Below the pieces are notes generated by a model that was not told the origin of the DNA, made no database searches, and saw only the letters and a list, made by a program, of their open reading frames with translations. From NCBI RefSeq assembly GCF_009865135.1, contig NZ_WWGH01000001.1:1736001-1800000 (forward strand): a stretch of 64,000 bases of DNA, read 5' to 3'. The position numbers and the translations under genes were made by a program. This stretch comes from Streptomyces sp. SID8374 (GTDB lineage: Bacteria > Actinomycetota > Actinomycetes > Streptomycetales > Streptomycetaceae). Below, one piece after another: positions 35,961 to 45,100 of this stretch. Every line of letters starts with the position of its first letter. Within the stretch, counting starts at the first letter, position 1.

Positions 35961-36707
35961 TCAGCGGCTCAGCGGCCAGGCGATCGAGTCGTGGTCCAGC
36001 TCGCTCTGCTCGGCGCTGCCCGCGTATCGCGCGCAGGCGTCGGTGAGCGTCTCCAGCAGCGTCAGCGGGTCGGGCAGCTCGTGCTCGGGGCCGCGCACCC
36101 AGTGGACGTCCACTTCACCGGGGAGCCGGGCGGGCGGCAGGAGGACGTAGCTGCCGCGGCAGTGCCAGCGCAGGCCCGGGTGGGCGTCCATGGTCTCGGG
36201 GTGGCAGTCCAGCTCGCAGGGCCACCACTCGTCCTCGTCCTCGGGGGTGCCGCGGGTGGCGGTGAAGAAGAGCATCCGGTCCTCGCCGGACTGGGCGACC
36301 GGGCCGACGTCGATGCCCGCCGCGAGAAGCCGCTCCAGGGCGCTGCGGCCGGCGGTGAGTGGGACGTCCAGCACGTCGTGGATCATGCCGGTCGCGGTGA
36401 TGAAGTTGGCCAAGGGCTGGCTGCGGGCCCAGCGCTCGATCTGGGCGCGGTCGGTGGTCGACTGCGTCTGCCAGGCGAAGGAGATGGGGTGCCGGGCGGG
36501 GGTGGGACAGCCGATGCGTTCGCACGAACATCGGTAGCCGAGGGGGTGGGCGGCGGGGGCGATGGGCATGCCCGCGTCGGCGACCGCCAGGAGCAGCTCC
36601 ACCCGGGCCGTGCCGTCGGCTTCGGCCCCCGGTGATTTGGGACGTCGCCGCAGCCACTGGGAGATCCTGCTCTCTGTGCCGCGGAAACGGCCGGAATCGG
36701 CGCCCAT
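35961..36707 (-). CDS. Bifunctional primase/polymerase (prim-pol) N-terminal domain protein
   Basis: This 248-residue protein starts at an ATG preceded by GAGGGG. A Cys-rich segment (YRCSCERIGCPTPARHPISF) is followed by WQTQSTTDRAQIERWARSQPLANFITATG and GYVLLPP-like sequence (RGSYVLLPPARLPG), the pattern of AEP prim-pol domains in actinobacterial and phage proteins. The acidic catalytic residues are not obvious, and there is no helicase domain, so activity is uncertain. No phage genes are adjacent. Confidence 0.75.
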   Translation of the reverse strand: MGADSGRFRGTESRISQWLRRRPKSPGAEADGTARVELLLAVADAGMPIAPAAHPLGYRCSCERIGCPTPARHPISFAWQTQSTTDRAQIERWARSQPLANFITATGMIHDVLDVPLTAGRSALERLLAAGIDVGPVAQSGEDRMLFFTATRGTPEDEDEWWPCELDCHPETMDAHPGLRWHCRGSYVLLPPARLPGEVDVHWVRGPEHELPDPLTLLETLTDACARYAGSAEQSELDHDSIAWPLSR

Positions 36708-36859
36708 CTATCCCCTCACCTCAGCATTTCACCTCAGCGTTGCCTGTCCATGGTCGCACCATCCTGCGGTTGAGGTGGCCAGAGTTCACCAGCGGGGCCG
36801 TGTACCACTGCACCGAGTGAGCACCATCACGCCCGATGTCACCACATAACGGATAAGGA

Positions 36860-37489
36860 TCAAGGTCGCGGGGTCAGCCCGCCGAGGGCGTGGTCGACGA
36901 TCGCGTCGGCGTACGCATGGGTGAGCGGGAGGGTCCGCAGCAGCCAGCGGTGGGTGAGTGGCGCGATCAGGAGCTCCAGGGCGATCCGCGGATCGGCGTC
37001 GGCCCTGAGCTGCCCGGCCTCCCGGGCGGCCTCCAGCCGTGTGACATACAACGCGAGCTGCGGGTCCAGGAGCTTCTCGACGAATTCGGCGCCCAGTTTC
37101 GCGTCGACGATGCCCTCGGCGGTCAGCGCCCGGGTGGGGGCCTCCATCAGGGGGTCGTTCAGCTCGTCGACGGTGGCGCGCAGGACGAGCTTGAGGTCGG
37201 CGGCCAGGTCTCCGGTGTCGGGGATGCCGTACCCGGCCGCGCCGCCCTCCGGGGCGGCCTCCTCGGCGGCCCGGGCGGCCAGGTCCAGGAAGGCCTCCAT
37301 CAGGACGGCCGCCTTGGAGGGCCACCAGCGGTAGATCGTCTGCTTGCCGACCCCGGCACGGGCGGCGATACCCTCGATCGTCGTACGCCGGTAGCCGCTC
37401 TCGCCGACGAGGGCGAGGGCCGCGTCGTAGATGGCCCGGCGGGAGCGGTCGCTGCGACGGCTGGAGTCGGGGGCCTTGTGGGGTGCCAT
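36860..37489 (-). CDS. TetR-family regulator
   Basis: This 209-residue protein has an HTH at about residues 20-65 (TTIEGIAARAGVGKQTIYRWWPSKAAVL) and a TetR_C-type ligand domain with ALVGESGYRR and ELLIAPLTHRWLLRTLPL. The start ATG at 37489 sits 20 nt from a long imperfect palindrome that is probably its own operator. It is divergent from ddaH, which may be the other target. Confidence 0.88.
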   Translation of the reverse strand: MAPHKAPDSSRRSDRSRRAIYDAALALVGESGYRRTTIEGIAARAGVGKQTIYRWWPSKAAVLMEAFLDLAARAAEEAAPEGGAAGYGIPDTGDLAADLKLVLRATVDELNDPLMEAPTRALTAEGIVDAKLGAEFVEKLLDPQLALYVTRLEAAREAGQLRADADPRIALELLIAPLTHRWLLRTLPLTHAYADAIVDHALGGLTPRP

Positions 37490-37509
37490 GCGGCCAATCT
37501 AGCGCCGGA

Positions 37510-37531
37510 CAAGCCGATACGTATCGTCTTG
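37510..37531. promoter_or_regulatory. TetR operator candidate in the tetR/ddaH intergenic region
   Basis: CAAG-C-CGATACGTATCG-T-CTTG: a 22-nt palindrome with a perfect 12-bp core (37515-37526) and one mismatched pair. Located 20 nt upstream of the TetR start. Confidence 0.65.
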
Positions 37532-37572
37532 CCGACATCCCGCACTCCGCATCCCGCGCGCGGGAGTTCTCA

Positions 37573-37686
37573 GCGCGGGCGGGCATCCCACGCGCGGGCG
37601 GCCTCTGCGCGGGCGGGCATCCCACGCGCCGGCGTCCTCTACACGGGCGGGCACCCCGCGCGCGGGGTGCCTCTACGCGGGCGGCC
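37573..37686. repeat. 34-bp GC-rich tandem repeat between tetR and ddaH
   Basis: Three full units begin at 37573, 37607 and 37641, followed by a 12-nt partial unit. The period is exactly 34 bp with few substitutions, and a degenerate half unit precedes them. Units share GCGCGGGCGGGC and CCTCT. The period is not a multiple of three, and no gene covers it. With the palindrome above it fills most of the 343-nt gap; I see nothing else there except the ribosome binding site of ddaH. Confidence 0.8.
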
Positions 37687-37832
37687 GGAAGATGGCCGCG
37701 GTAGGACGATCCGGTCAACCACCCGATCGGTCCACTGCGGATCCCGCCCGCACGGCGCACCATGGGCTCACGCACAGACCGTGCGCATCCCACCGTTCCG
37801 CAGCCCCGGCCGCCGTTCGCGAGGAGCCCCAG

Positions 37833-38648
37833 TTGAACCGTGACGCCACCCCTCGTCGCTACCTGATGTGCGCCCCGACGCACTTCCGGGTGACCTACTC
37901 CATCAACCCGTGGATGGACCCGTCCAAACCCGTCGACCTGCCGCTGGCCCAGACCCAGTGGGAGGACCTGCGCGACCGCTACCGCTCCCTCGGCCACACC
38001 GTGGAACTGCTCACCCCCCGCCCGGACCTGCCGGACATGGTCTTCGCGGCCAACGGCGCCACGGTGATCGGCGGACGGGTGCTCGGCGCCCTGTTCGCCT
38101 ACCGGGAGCGGTACGAGGAGGCCGAGGCCCACCGCGAGTGGTTCCGGGACAACGGCTTCACCGACATCCGGGAGCCGGACCACGTCAACGAGGGCGAGGG
38201 CGACTTCGCGGTCACCGCCTCCTACCTCCTGGCCGGCCGCGGCTTCCGCTCCAGCCCGCTCTCGCACGACGAGGCCCAGGAGTTCTTCGGCCTGCCGGTC
38301 ATCGGCCTGGACCTGGTGGACCCGCGCTACTACCACCTGGACACGGCGCTGTGCGTGCTGGACGCGGCGGCCGACGAGATCATGTACTACCCGGACGCCT
38401 TCTCCCCCGGCAGCCGGGCCGTGCTCCGCCGCCTCTTCCCGGACGCGCTGCTGGCCCGGGAGGCGGACGCGGCGGCGTTCGGCCTCAACTCGGTGAGCGA
38501 CGGCCGCCACGTCCTGCTCCCCCAGGCGGCGACGGGCCTCCTCGACCCCCTGCGGGACCGGGGCTTCGAGCCGGTCCCGATGGACCTGGGCGAGCTGCTC
38601 AAGGGCGGCGGCAGCGTGAAGTGCTGCACGCAGGAGCTGCGGGGTTAG
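37833..38648 (+). CDS. ddaH: Dimethylarginine dimethylaminohydrolase family protein
   Basis: This 271-residue cytosolic amidinotransferase-fold hydrolase would convert methylated arginine to citrulline and an amine. The TTG at 37833 has GAGGAG at a 7-nt spacer. Family landmarks are NPWMDPSKPVD, MVFAANGATVI, HVNEGEGDF, YYHLDTALCVL with the catalytic His, and GGGSVKCCTQEL with the nucleophilic Cys near the C-terminus. Related enzymes accept other guanidino substrates such as ornithine-derived amidines, so the substrate is not certain. It ends at a strong hairpin. Confidence 0.9.
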   Translation: MNRDATPRRYLMCAPTHFRVTYSINPWMDPSKPVDLPLAQTQWEDLRDRYRSLGHTVELLTPRPDLPDMVFAANGATVIGGRVLGALFAYRERYEEAEAHREWFRDNGFTDIREPDHVNEGEGDFAVTASYLLAGRGFRSSPLSHDEAQEFFGLPVIGLDLVDPRYYHLDTALCVLDAAADEIMYYPDAFSPGSRAVLRRLFPDALLAREADAAAFGLNSVSDGRHVLLPQAATGLLDPLRDRGFEPVPMDLGELLKGGGSVKCCTQELRG

Positions 38649-38693
38649 GCGCGAGCGCCCCGGCCGAGGAAGCTCTCTCGGTTACTTTTCCCG

Positions 38694-38740
38694 CCGCGAA
38701 TGGACGCCGTATTCCTCTGAGGAACGGCGCCCATTCGCGG
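38694..38740 (+). terminator. Terminator of ddaH
   Basis: Sixteen-nt arms (38694-38709 and 38725-38740) pair with one A-C mismatch. The loop itself contains TTCC/GGAA arms. Confidence 0.75.
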
Positions 38741-39245
38741 ACGCCGCGTCACATGCGGGCGGAATCCATTGTATTGACGTGATCCTCCTTGATCCACACG
38801 TTGGCCATTCCAGCGATCTGCGGTTAAGGTTCGGTGACCAGTTTGACCGGCAAGCATGCCGGAGGGGATCGGTGGAGTGACTTCCACTCCACCGAACCGC
38901 GCATGCGCCGGAGTTCTTCATGTGAAGTGGAATCGGGGGGACCGTAACCATGAACCCGTATGTGCGGACACCGCCACGTCGTTCATGACCGCCGCCATGA
39001 CCTGCGGCGAACGCCCGCGAGCGTTCCGGCTCTGACCAGCCGGATCCTCTGGGAAGGAACCTCGTCCCGGCCTTGACCCGGCTCGGTCGACGAGGATGCG
39101 GACGATCGGCGCCGCCTATCGCATTGCACCGGTCGGGGCTTTCCCTGCCCAAAATCTCTTTCCCCACGGGCCTTTTCGCCTCCCCTCTGTTTCGCATCCA
39201 TTCAGCGCTGCCCTTCGCGGCGGCAGAGGAGTGACTCGAATCAGC
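38741..39245 (+). other. Long non-coding leader region upstream of the ALF-repeat genes
   Basis: No real gene is seen in these 505 nt. They contain a perfect 10-bp hairpin CGGTGGAGTG/CACTCCACCG (38870-38894) and a 13-codon frame at 38950-38988 (MNPYVRTPPRRS) preceded by GGGGGG. A purine-rich GAGGAG lies at about 39226, before the ALF gene. Base composition is lower in GC than the flanking genes, with runs such as CATTGTATTGACG. This suggests a regulated 5' leader or promoter region for the ALF locus, but no known riboswitch was recognised. Confidence 0.45.
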
Positions 39246-40823
39246 ATGAACACCGGACACAGAACTTCCGCACGGATGCGAACCGTCCTCACCCGCGGCA
39301 TCGTGACGGCAACCACACTGGCTGCCGTCACCGGTACCCTCGCACCGGGCAGCGCGGCCGCGGCCCCCTCGGCACCGGATATCGCGGCCAGGGCCGCGGG
39401 GGTCGGAACCACCGACACGCAGCGCGTCGAGGCCTCGGCCGTGGTTCGCCTCGATCCGGCCCCGGACGTCCTGCTGCTCAGTGACTACGACTTCGTCCAC
39501 GCCCTGTGGCAGAAGGCCCGGGACGCGGGGGAACCGCTCGAAGCTGTGCGTACGGCCGCCGAGGAGGCCATGGCCAGCACACTGGCCGAGGATCACGTGG
39601 CGTTCATCGTGACGGGCGTCCACGAGGCGTACCGGCTGGACCAGCAGCGGGAGCGCGACCGTGCCGAGGCCGAGCGGGCGGCGAAGCTGGCCAAGTCCCA
39701 GGCGCTGCTGGCCGTCGGGATTCCCAGCACGCCCGAACTGCTGGCGCTGAGCGACGACAACTTCGTCCGGGCCGTCGCCCGGCACTCCGCGTCCGGCCCC
39801 GAGGTGCGGGCCGCCGCGCTGGCCGCGCTGGCCGGTGAACCCGACGACTGGCGGGAGTTCATCGTCAACGGTGCCCGTGAGGCCCACAAGAAGGATGTGG
39901 CCAGGGAGCTGAAGGAGTTGGAGGAGCGGGACCGCAAGGAGGCCGAGCTCAAGAAGGAGCGCGCCGCCCGCGCCAACGCGGCGGCCCTGTTCCGGATCAC
40001 GCCCACCGAGGCGCAGTTCGCGCTGAGCGACGACAACTTCATCCGTGAGCTGCTCCGCGTGGCCCCCGCGGACCTGCGCGGCTCTGAGCTGTACGCCGAG
40101 GCGCAGCGCGTGGTGCAGAGTCCCTTCCCGCAGGTCTGGACGTGGTACATCCACTCCGGTGCCGACGCCGCCTTCAAACGAGACGACGAGAACCGGCGCA
40201 AGAAGCTCGCGGAGGCCAACCGCAAGCTGGCCCTTCGGATCCAGGCCGCCGCCACGAACGGCGGGGTGAACCCCAACCTCGTCGCCGCCGCCAAGAAGGC
40301 GTTGGCCGGCACGGACGACGCCGTCGCGGAGTTCCTCAAGGAGGACAACCTCTACCGGGCGCGGCGCCAGTCGATCCAGCCCTGGGACCCCAAGCTGGCC
40401 GGCCAGTACGTCCGCCACACGTCCGCGGACGGCGGCAAGGTCGTCAACGCCCCGTTGAGCGCCACGAGCAAGCAGGCCGACCGCCAGGATGCCACCTGGG
40501 TCATCGTGCCCGCGCTCGCGGGCCGGGCCGGCTGCTACTCCCTGGAGTCGGTGCGCAGCCCCGGCCACTACCTCAAGGCCGACCGGCAGAGCCTCAAGGT
40601 CAACATCGCCCTCGACGACCGCAGCGCGGCGTTCCGCGAGACCGCCACATGGTGCCCGGTCAAGGGCCAGGCCGGCTCGGGCACGACCTTCCAGTGGGGA
40701 GTCGGGTCACCGGCCCGCTTGCTGCGGGACATGGGCCAGGCTCTCTACGTCAGCCAGGACTACGGCACTGAGAAGGGCCACCGGGAATCGACGTGGAAGA
40801 TCGCGCCGCCGCTGGAGAGCTGA
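39246..40823 (+). CDS. Secreted ALF-repeat protein with C-terminal AbfB-like domain
   Basis: This 525-residue protein has a signal peptide (MRTVLTRGIVTATTLAAVTGTLA, cut near AAA). Three ALF-type helical repeats follow, each with a LLALSDDNFVR or FALSDDNFIRELL helix and a FIVxGAREA helix, linked by Lys/Glu/Arg coiled coil. The last about 150 residues (QYVRHTSADGGKVVNAP, RSPGHYLKADRQSL) match the AbfB arabinose-binding beta-trefoil. The ATG at 39246 is used; GAGGAG lies 14 nt upstream, and GTG at 39231 is the alternative. No catalytic domain is seen. It is first of three ALF genes in a row, 44 nt ahead of the next. Confidence 0.83.
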   Translation: MNTGHRTSARMRTVLTRGIVTATTLAAVTGTLAPGSAAAAPSAPDIAARAAGVGTTDTQRVEASAVVRLDPAPDVLLLSDYDFVHALWQKARDAGEPLEAVRTAAEEAMASTLAEDHVAFIVTGVHEAYRLDQQRERDRAEAERAAKLAKSQALLAVGIPSTPELLALSDDNFVRAVARHSASGPEVRAAALAALAGEPDDWREFIVNGAREAHKKDVARELKELEERDRKEAELKKERAARANAAALFRITPTEAQFALSDDNFIRELLRVAPADLRGSELYAEAQRVVQSPFPQVWTWYIHSGADAAFKRDDENRRKKLAEANRKLALRIQAAATNGGVNPNLVAAAKKALAGTDDAVAEFLKEDNLYRARRQSIQPWDPKLAGQYVRHTSADGGKVVNAPLSATSKQADRQDATWVIVPALAGRAGCYSLESVRSPGHYLKADRQSLKVNIALDDRSAAFRETATWCPVKGQAGSGTTFQWGVGSPARLLRDMGQALYVSQDYGTEKGHRESTWKIAPPLES

Positions 40824-40867
40824 CCCCTGTCCTCCCGGTCTCTCCTCGCTCCGTACGAAAGGTTCCG

Positions 40868-41986
40868 ATGATGTCCCGGCGTATCAGGGCGGCCCTCGCC
40901 ACCGCCGTCGCCGCCACCGCACTGGCCTCCGGCACGGCCACGGCCCAGGCGGCCCAGGCCGCCGCCCCGCCGGTCGTCGTCGCTCCCCGCTCCGCCGTGG
41001 CCGACGGCCCCGCCGACGCGCTCTCCGCCATCACCGCGTCGGCGGCCGACGCGGCCCGGGACCGGGTGCTGCGGCTGGCCAAGTCGAACCTGCCGGCCGA
41101 GATCCGCACCTCGGCGTGGAACGCCCTGCGCAGTACGCGCGGGGACGCCGCGATCGAGGAGTGGCTGATGCCCGGCGGCGGTTACGACGCGGCCAAGCAG
41201 CGGTTGCGCGACGCCCGTTCGCGCAACCGCGCGTACTGTGAGCAGGTCGTACGCACCCACACCGTGGGCTTCTCACCGGAGGTGCGGGCCGCCGCCGAGC
41301 GGGCCCTGAAGGGCAGCGACGCCGACCGGGCCGCCTTCGTGAGAACCGGGTACGCCGAGGCGCAGAAGCGCGACCGGGCGGCCCGGGAGGCGGACGGCCG
41401 GCACCGGCAGGAGATCGCCGCGAAGGACCGGGAGTTCGTCCGGGCGATGGCCGTGAACGACCCGGGCGAGCACGTCCGGGCGGCGGCCGGGTGGGCGGTT
41501 CGCCCCGGCTCCACCGACGCGGACGTCGCGGAGTTCTTCGGCTACGGCTGGGCGAACGGCGCGGCCCTGGACCTGGAGGCCTACCGGCTGCGGGTCGCGG
41601 ACGCGGAAGTACGCCGTCATCATCTGCTGACCCGGCTGATCGCCCAGGCCGCCGAAGCCGAGCGGGAGTTGCTGACCGGGGCGGACGCGGCACGCGCCCG
41701 GGCCGAGGCCGAACGGACCTGGCGGGCGGTGGCCGAGCACGCGGAGAGCGCCCGCACGGCCTGGCTCGCGGAGCAGGCCGCGGCCCGCGCCCAGGCGGAG
41801 AGCTGGCGGACCGTCGCCCAGTTGTCCAGGGAGAGCGCGGACTCCGTCTGGAAGAACATCACCGCCCCGGCGGAGGCACGTCAGGGCGACTGGGCCGCGG
41901 AACAGGCCGAGGCGAGCGAGGCGGCCTCGTTCTGGAAGGACATGGCCGACCGGGCCCGCGAGAGCGCGACCCGTGTGAAGAGCTGA
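40868..41986 (+). CDS. Secreted ALF-repeat/coiled-coil protein
   Basis: This 372-residue protein has a signal peptide (RIRAALATAVAATALASGTATAQA) and then helical repeats of ALF type, for example FSPEVRAAAERALKGSDADRAAFVRTGYAEAQKRD. The C-terminal third is Ala/Glu/Arg-rich with Trp at intervals (AEAERTWRAVAEHAESARTAWLAEQAA), likely a long coiled coil. No enzymatic or toxin motif is visible. The ATG pair at 40868/40871 follows AAAGG. Probably co-transcribed with the preceding gene; two hairpins separate it from the toxin gene. Confidence 0.82.
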   Translation: MMSRRIRAALATAVAATALASGTATAQAAQAAAPPVVVAPRSAVADGPADALSAITASAADAARDRVLRLAKSNLPAEIRTSAWNALRSTRGDAAIEEWLMPGGGYDAAKQRLRDARSRNRAYCEQVVRTHTVGFSPEVRAAAERALKGSDADRAAFVRTGYAEAQKRDRAAREADGRHRQEIAAKDREFVRAMAVNDPGEHVRAAAGWAVRPGSTDADVAEFFGYGWANGAALDLEAYRLRVADAEVRRHHLLTRLIAQAAEAERELLTGADAARARAEAERTWRAVAEHAESARTAWLAEQAAARAQAESWRTVAQLSRESADSVWKNITAPAEARQGDWAAEQAEASEAASFWKDMADRARESATRVKS

Positions 41987-42028
41987 TTCCCGTACGTGGC
42001 CGCCGTCCGCCCGGCGGTCACGTACCTC

Positions 42029-42057
42029 CACCGGGCGAGCACGTCTGCTCGCCCGGT
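42029..42057 (+). terminator. Hairpin 1 between ALF gene 2 and the toxin gene
   Basis: A perfect 13-bp stem (42029-42041 with 42045-42057 region) with a CGTC tetraloop, about 45 nt past the ALF gene 2 stop. Confidence 0.65.
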
Positions 42058-42062
42058 GTGTC

Positions 42063-42096
42063 ACCCCTGCCCGTCCACCGAGGGCAGGGGTCTTTT
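42063..42096 (+). terminator. Hairpin 2 with T-tract
   Basis: ACCCCTGCCC pairs with GGGCAGGGGT (10 bp, 9-nt loop) and is followed by CTTTT, a canonical intrinsic terminator only 30 nt before the toxin start. Some read-through or a promoter within the gap is needed for toxin expression. Confidence 0.7.
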
Positions 42097-42122
42097 CTCC
42101 CCTTTATCGAGAGGTTTATCCA

Positions 42123-45100
42123 GTGATAGACGGATTCTGGCCAAGGGCCGGAAGAAACACGCCGCGGGCCCGGGTGCCCGGCGCGGTACGGAAGGCGGTG
42201 TGCGCGGCACTGGCCGTGGCGCTCCTGGGCGGTCTGGCGGGACAGGCCTCCGCCGAGGAGCGTACGTACGCGAACGGCCCGGCCGACCGGGCCCGGCTGC
42301 TCTCGGCCCTGGCACAGCTGCCGCCGCCCCCGGCACCGCCCGTACGCACCGCGCTCGATCGGATCAGCGCGGACCAGGACCGCCAACTGGTCGAGGACTT
42401 CGCGGAGTTCGATGACGAGGAGGAAGTCCGGGAGGCGGCCAGGAAGGCGCTGGAGAGCACGGACCCCCAGGCGATCCGGGAGTTCCTGGAGCGCGGCGAG
42501 GCCGAGGCGCGGCAGCGTGCCAAGGACAAGCGGGACGGCACGGATGTCACCAACCGGCAGAAGATCGAGGCGCTGCGGGGCACGGGCGGTCCTCACTTCA
42601 ACGCGGAGGTCGAGCGGGTCCTGAAGGGGACGGCGCGGGATCGCGCCGATTTCCTGGCGTTCGGGGCCGAGATCGCCCGGCAGCGGGACAGGGCGACGGA
42701 GCAGAACGAGCAGCAGCGCGCGGCGGAGAACCGCAAGCGGGTGGAGATGCTCGTCGCGGTCGGCGGCCCGGAGGTGAAGCGGACCGCGGCGGAGGCGCTG
42801 GCCACCGGCGACAACCAGGTGATCGCCCAGTACCTGGAGAAGGGCTATCTCCTGGCCGCACAGCAGGACGCGGACGACCGGGCGGCCCATGAGAGGGCGC
42901 AGAAGGAAGCGCTGGAGGCGGCCGAGCGGCTGCGGAAGCTGGCCGAGAACGCCGCGCGCGCGGCGGGGGCGCGGACCAAGCTGATCGCCGCGCACGGCGA
43001 TGCCGTCAAGGCGTTGAAGACCGCGTCGAACGCGATGAACGCCGCGGCGGCGGCCTCGCGGGAGGCCGACCGGATGCTCGCCGCCGACCGTGCCGGGAAG
43101 AGCCTCTCCGACTACGGCCCCGTCAAGGCCGAGGTCGTCCGCCAGCTCGGCATCGCCGAGGACGCGTCCCGGCAGTCGCAGGTGGCCGCCGCCCGGGCCA
43201 AGGTCCAGGCGGACGTGCTGATGGAGACCGGGCTGCCGCACGGCACCCAGTGGTCGGACGTCGCCGCGGGCATCGCGGCGGCGGCCGAGGCAGCGTTCAA
43301 GGCCGCTTCCACCGCCCGGCATGCCGTCGACGCCAGCGCGGCCAACGCGGCGGGGCTCAACTCCCAGAACCAGGCCCAGCTGCACGAGCAGCAGGCCAGG
43401 AGCTGGCGGGCCAACGCCGAGCAGCACGCCAAGGCCGCGGCCGGTCTGGCGACGGCCGTCGCCAAGCAGGCGAAGATCGCCGAGGCCGCCGCCGCCAAGA
43501 GCCGGCAGGCCCGGATCGACGCGGAGAAGGCCGAGAAGTCGGCCTGGGCACACGCCCAGAAGACCCGCGAGGCGCGGGTGGAGGCACAGCGTCAGGCGAA
43601 GGTCGCGGCCGCGCAGCGGGTCATCGCAGAGCAGGAGCGCGCCCTGGCGGAGGCCGCGCGGATCCGTGCCGAGCAGGAGCGGGACAAGGCCGATGCGGCA
43701 CGGGCGCGGGCCGAGGCGGAGCAGCGCACCGCCTCCGCGAAGCGGGCCGAGGCGCAGGCCGCCGCCGCCACCGCGGCAGGGCTGCGCGCCCGGGCGGCGA
43801 CCCAGGAGGGCATCGCGTCCGAGGCTGACGAGAAGGCCCGGGGCGAGGAATCCCGGGCGCGCCAGGCGCGGAACAAGGCCGTCGAGGCGGAGCGGCTGCA
43901 CCGCACCGAGGACGCCCGGGCCCGCGCCATGGAGGCGCTGGCCGCGGCCGCCCGGGGCGGCGAGCACGCGGACACCGCACGGGCGGCGGCCACCGAGGCC
44001 CGGGGCGCGGCGAACGCGGCCGGGACGGCGGCCGGCCAGGCGCGCAGCGCCGCCGACGCGGCGACCGGTGCGTCCGTACGGTCGCGCAAGGCGGCGATCG
44101 AGTCGGCCGGGGCGGCCGCACGGGCGAGGGCGGCGGCCACCGAGGCCACCGCACACGCCGCGAAGGCCGACGCGGCGGCGAACAAGGCCGAAGCGGCGGC
44201 GTTCCGCGCGGACGCGGCGGCGAACAAGGCGGAGACGGAGGCGGCCCGCACCCGGGCGGCGACGCAGCGGGCCAACGCCAAGGCGGCCGAGGCGACCGCG
44301 CAAGAGGCGCGGGCGGGCACCGCCGCGCACGAGGCGTCGCGGCTGGCGGGGCTCTCCGCGATCCAGGCCAACCAGTCGCTCCAGGCGGCCAACCGCACCC
44401 GTGAGGAGGCCGACGGGGCGACCCAGGAGGCCGCCATGGCCCGGGTCCAGGCAGGGGTGGCGAGCGACGCCGCGGCAGCGGCCCGTACGACGGCGGCAGC
44501 CATCGCCGACCCCGCCGACACGGCGATCAGGCTCACCGCGCCCTTCGCGGGCAAGGACGTCGACGCGGACTTCGCGGCGGCGGTCGCGGCCGCGGCACTC
44601 GTCGTCGGCAAGGAACAGCTCGCCTCGGCGGAGGCCAAGGCCGCCGACGCGGCCAAGGCGGCCGACGCCGCCGAAGCGGCGGCGGCGCGGGCGAACGCCC
44701 AGGTCGCCCCGGCGTTCAAGGCGGCTGCCGCGGCGGCGCGTTCCTCCGCGGACGCAGCGCGCTCGTCAGTGGCCGCGATGAAGTCTGCCGCGGCCGCGGC
44801 GGAGGACGGTGTCAAGGCCAGGGCCGCCGCCGCGCGTGCCGACGAGGCCGACGCCCAGGCACAGGCCGACGCAAAGCAGGCTCGCGCGGCCGCCGACCAG
44901 GCGTTCAAGAACGCGGCGGCGGCACGTACCGCCGCCGCACAGGCCGAGGCCGAGGCGAAGCGGGCCCGTGGCGCCGCGACCGACGCGGAGAATCAGGCGG
45001 CGGCCGCCAACAGCGCCGCGACGTTCGCGGAGAAGGAAGCGGCCACTGCGCAGACCGCGGCGGCGCAGGCGGACAAGGACGCCGCCGACGCCGCCAAACT

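Noticed and set aside
35961..36707. Prim-pol gene as evidence of a prophage or plasmid remnant
   Set aside because: No integrase, terminase, capsid or replication genes nearby, and neighbours are ordinary chromosomal genes.
37573..37686. CRISPR array
   Set aside because: The repeat is continuous with no unique spacers, units are GC-rich tandem duplications, and no cas genes are present.
38950..38988. 13-codon leader peptide MNPYVRTPPRRS
   Set aside because: A plausible ribosome binding site precedes it, but it is too short to separate from chance and has no run of a regulatory amino acid.
42018..44330. 770-codon minus-strand frame opposite the toxin gene
   Set aside because: Shadow of the Ala-rich coiled coil; Arg/Leu/Gly-rich without motif or start signal.
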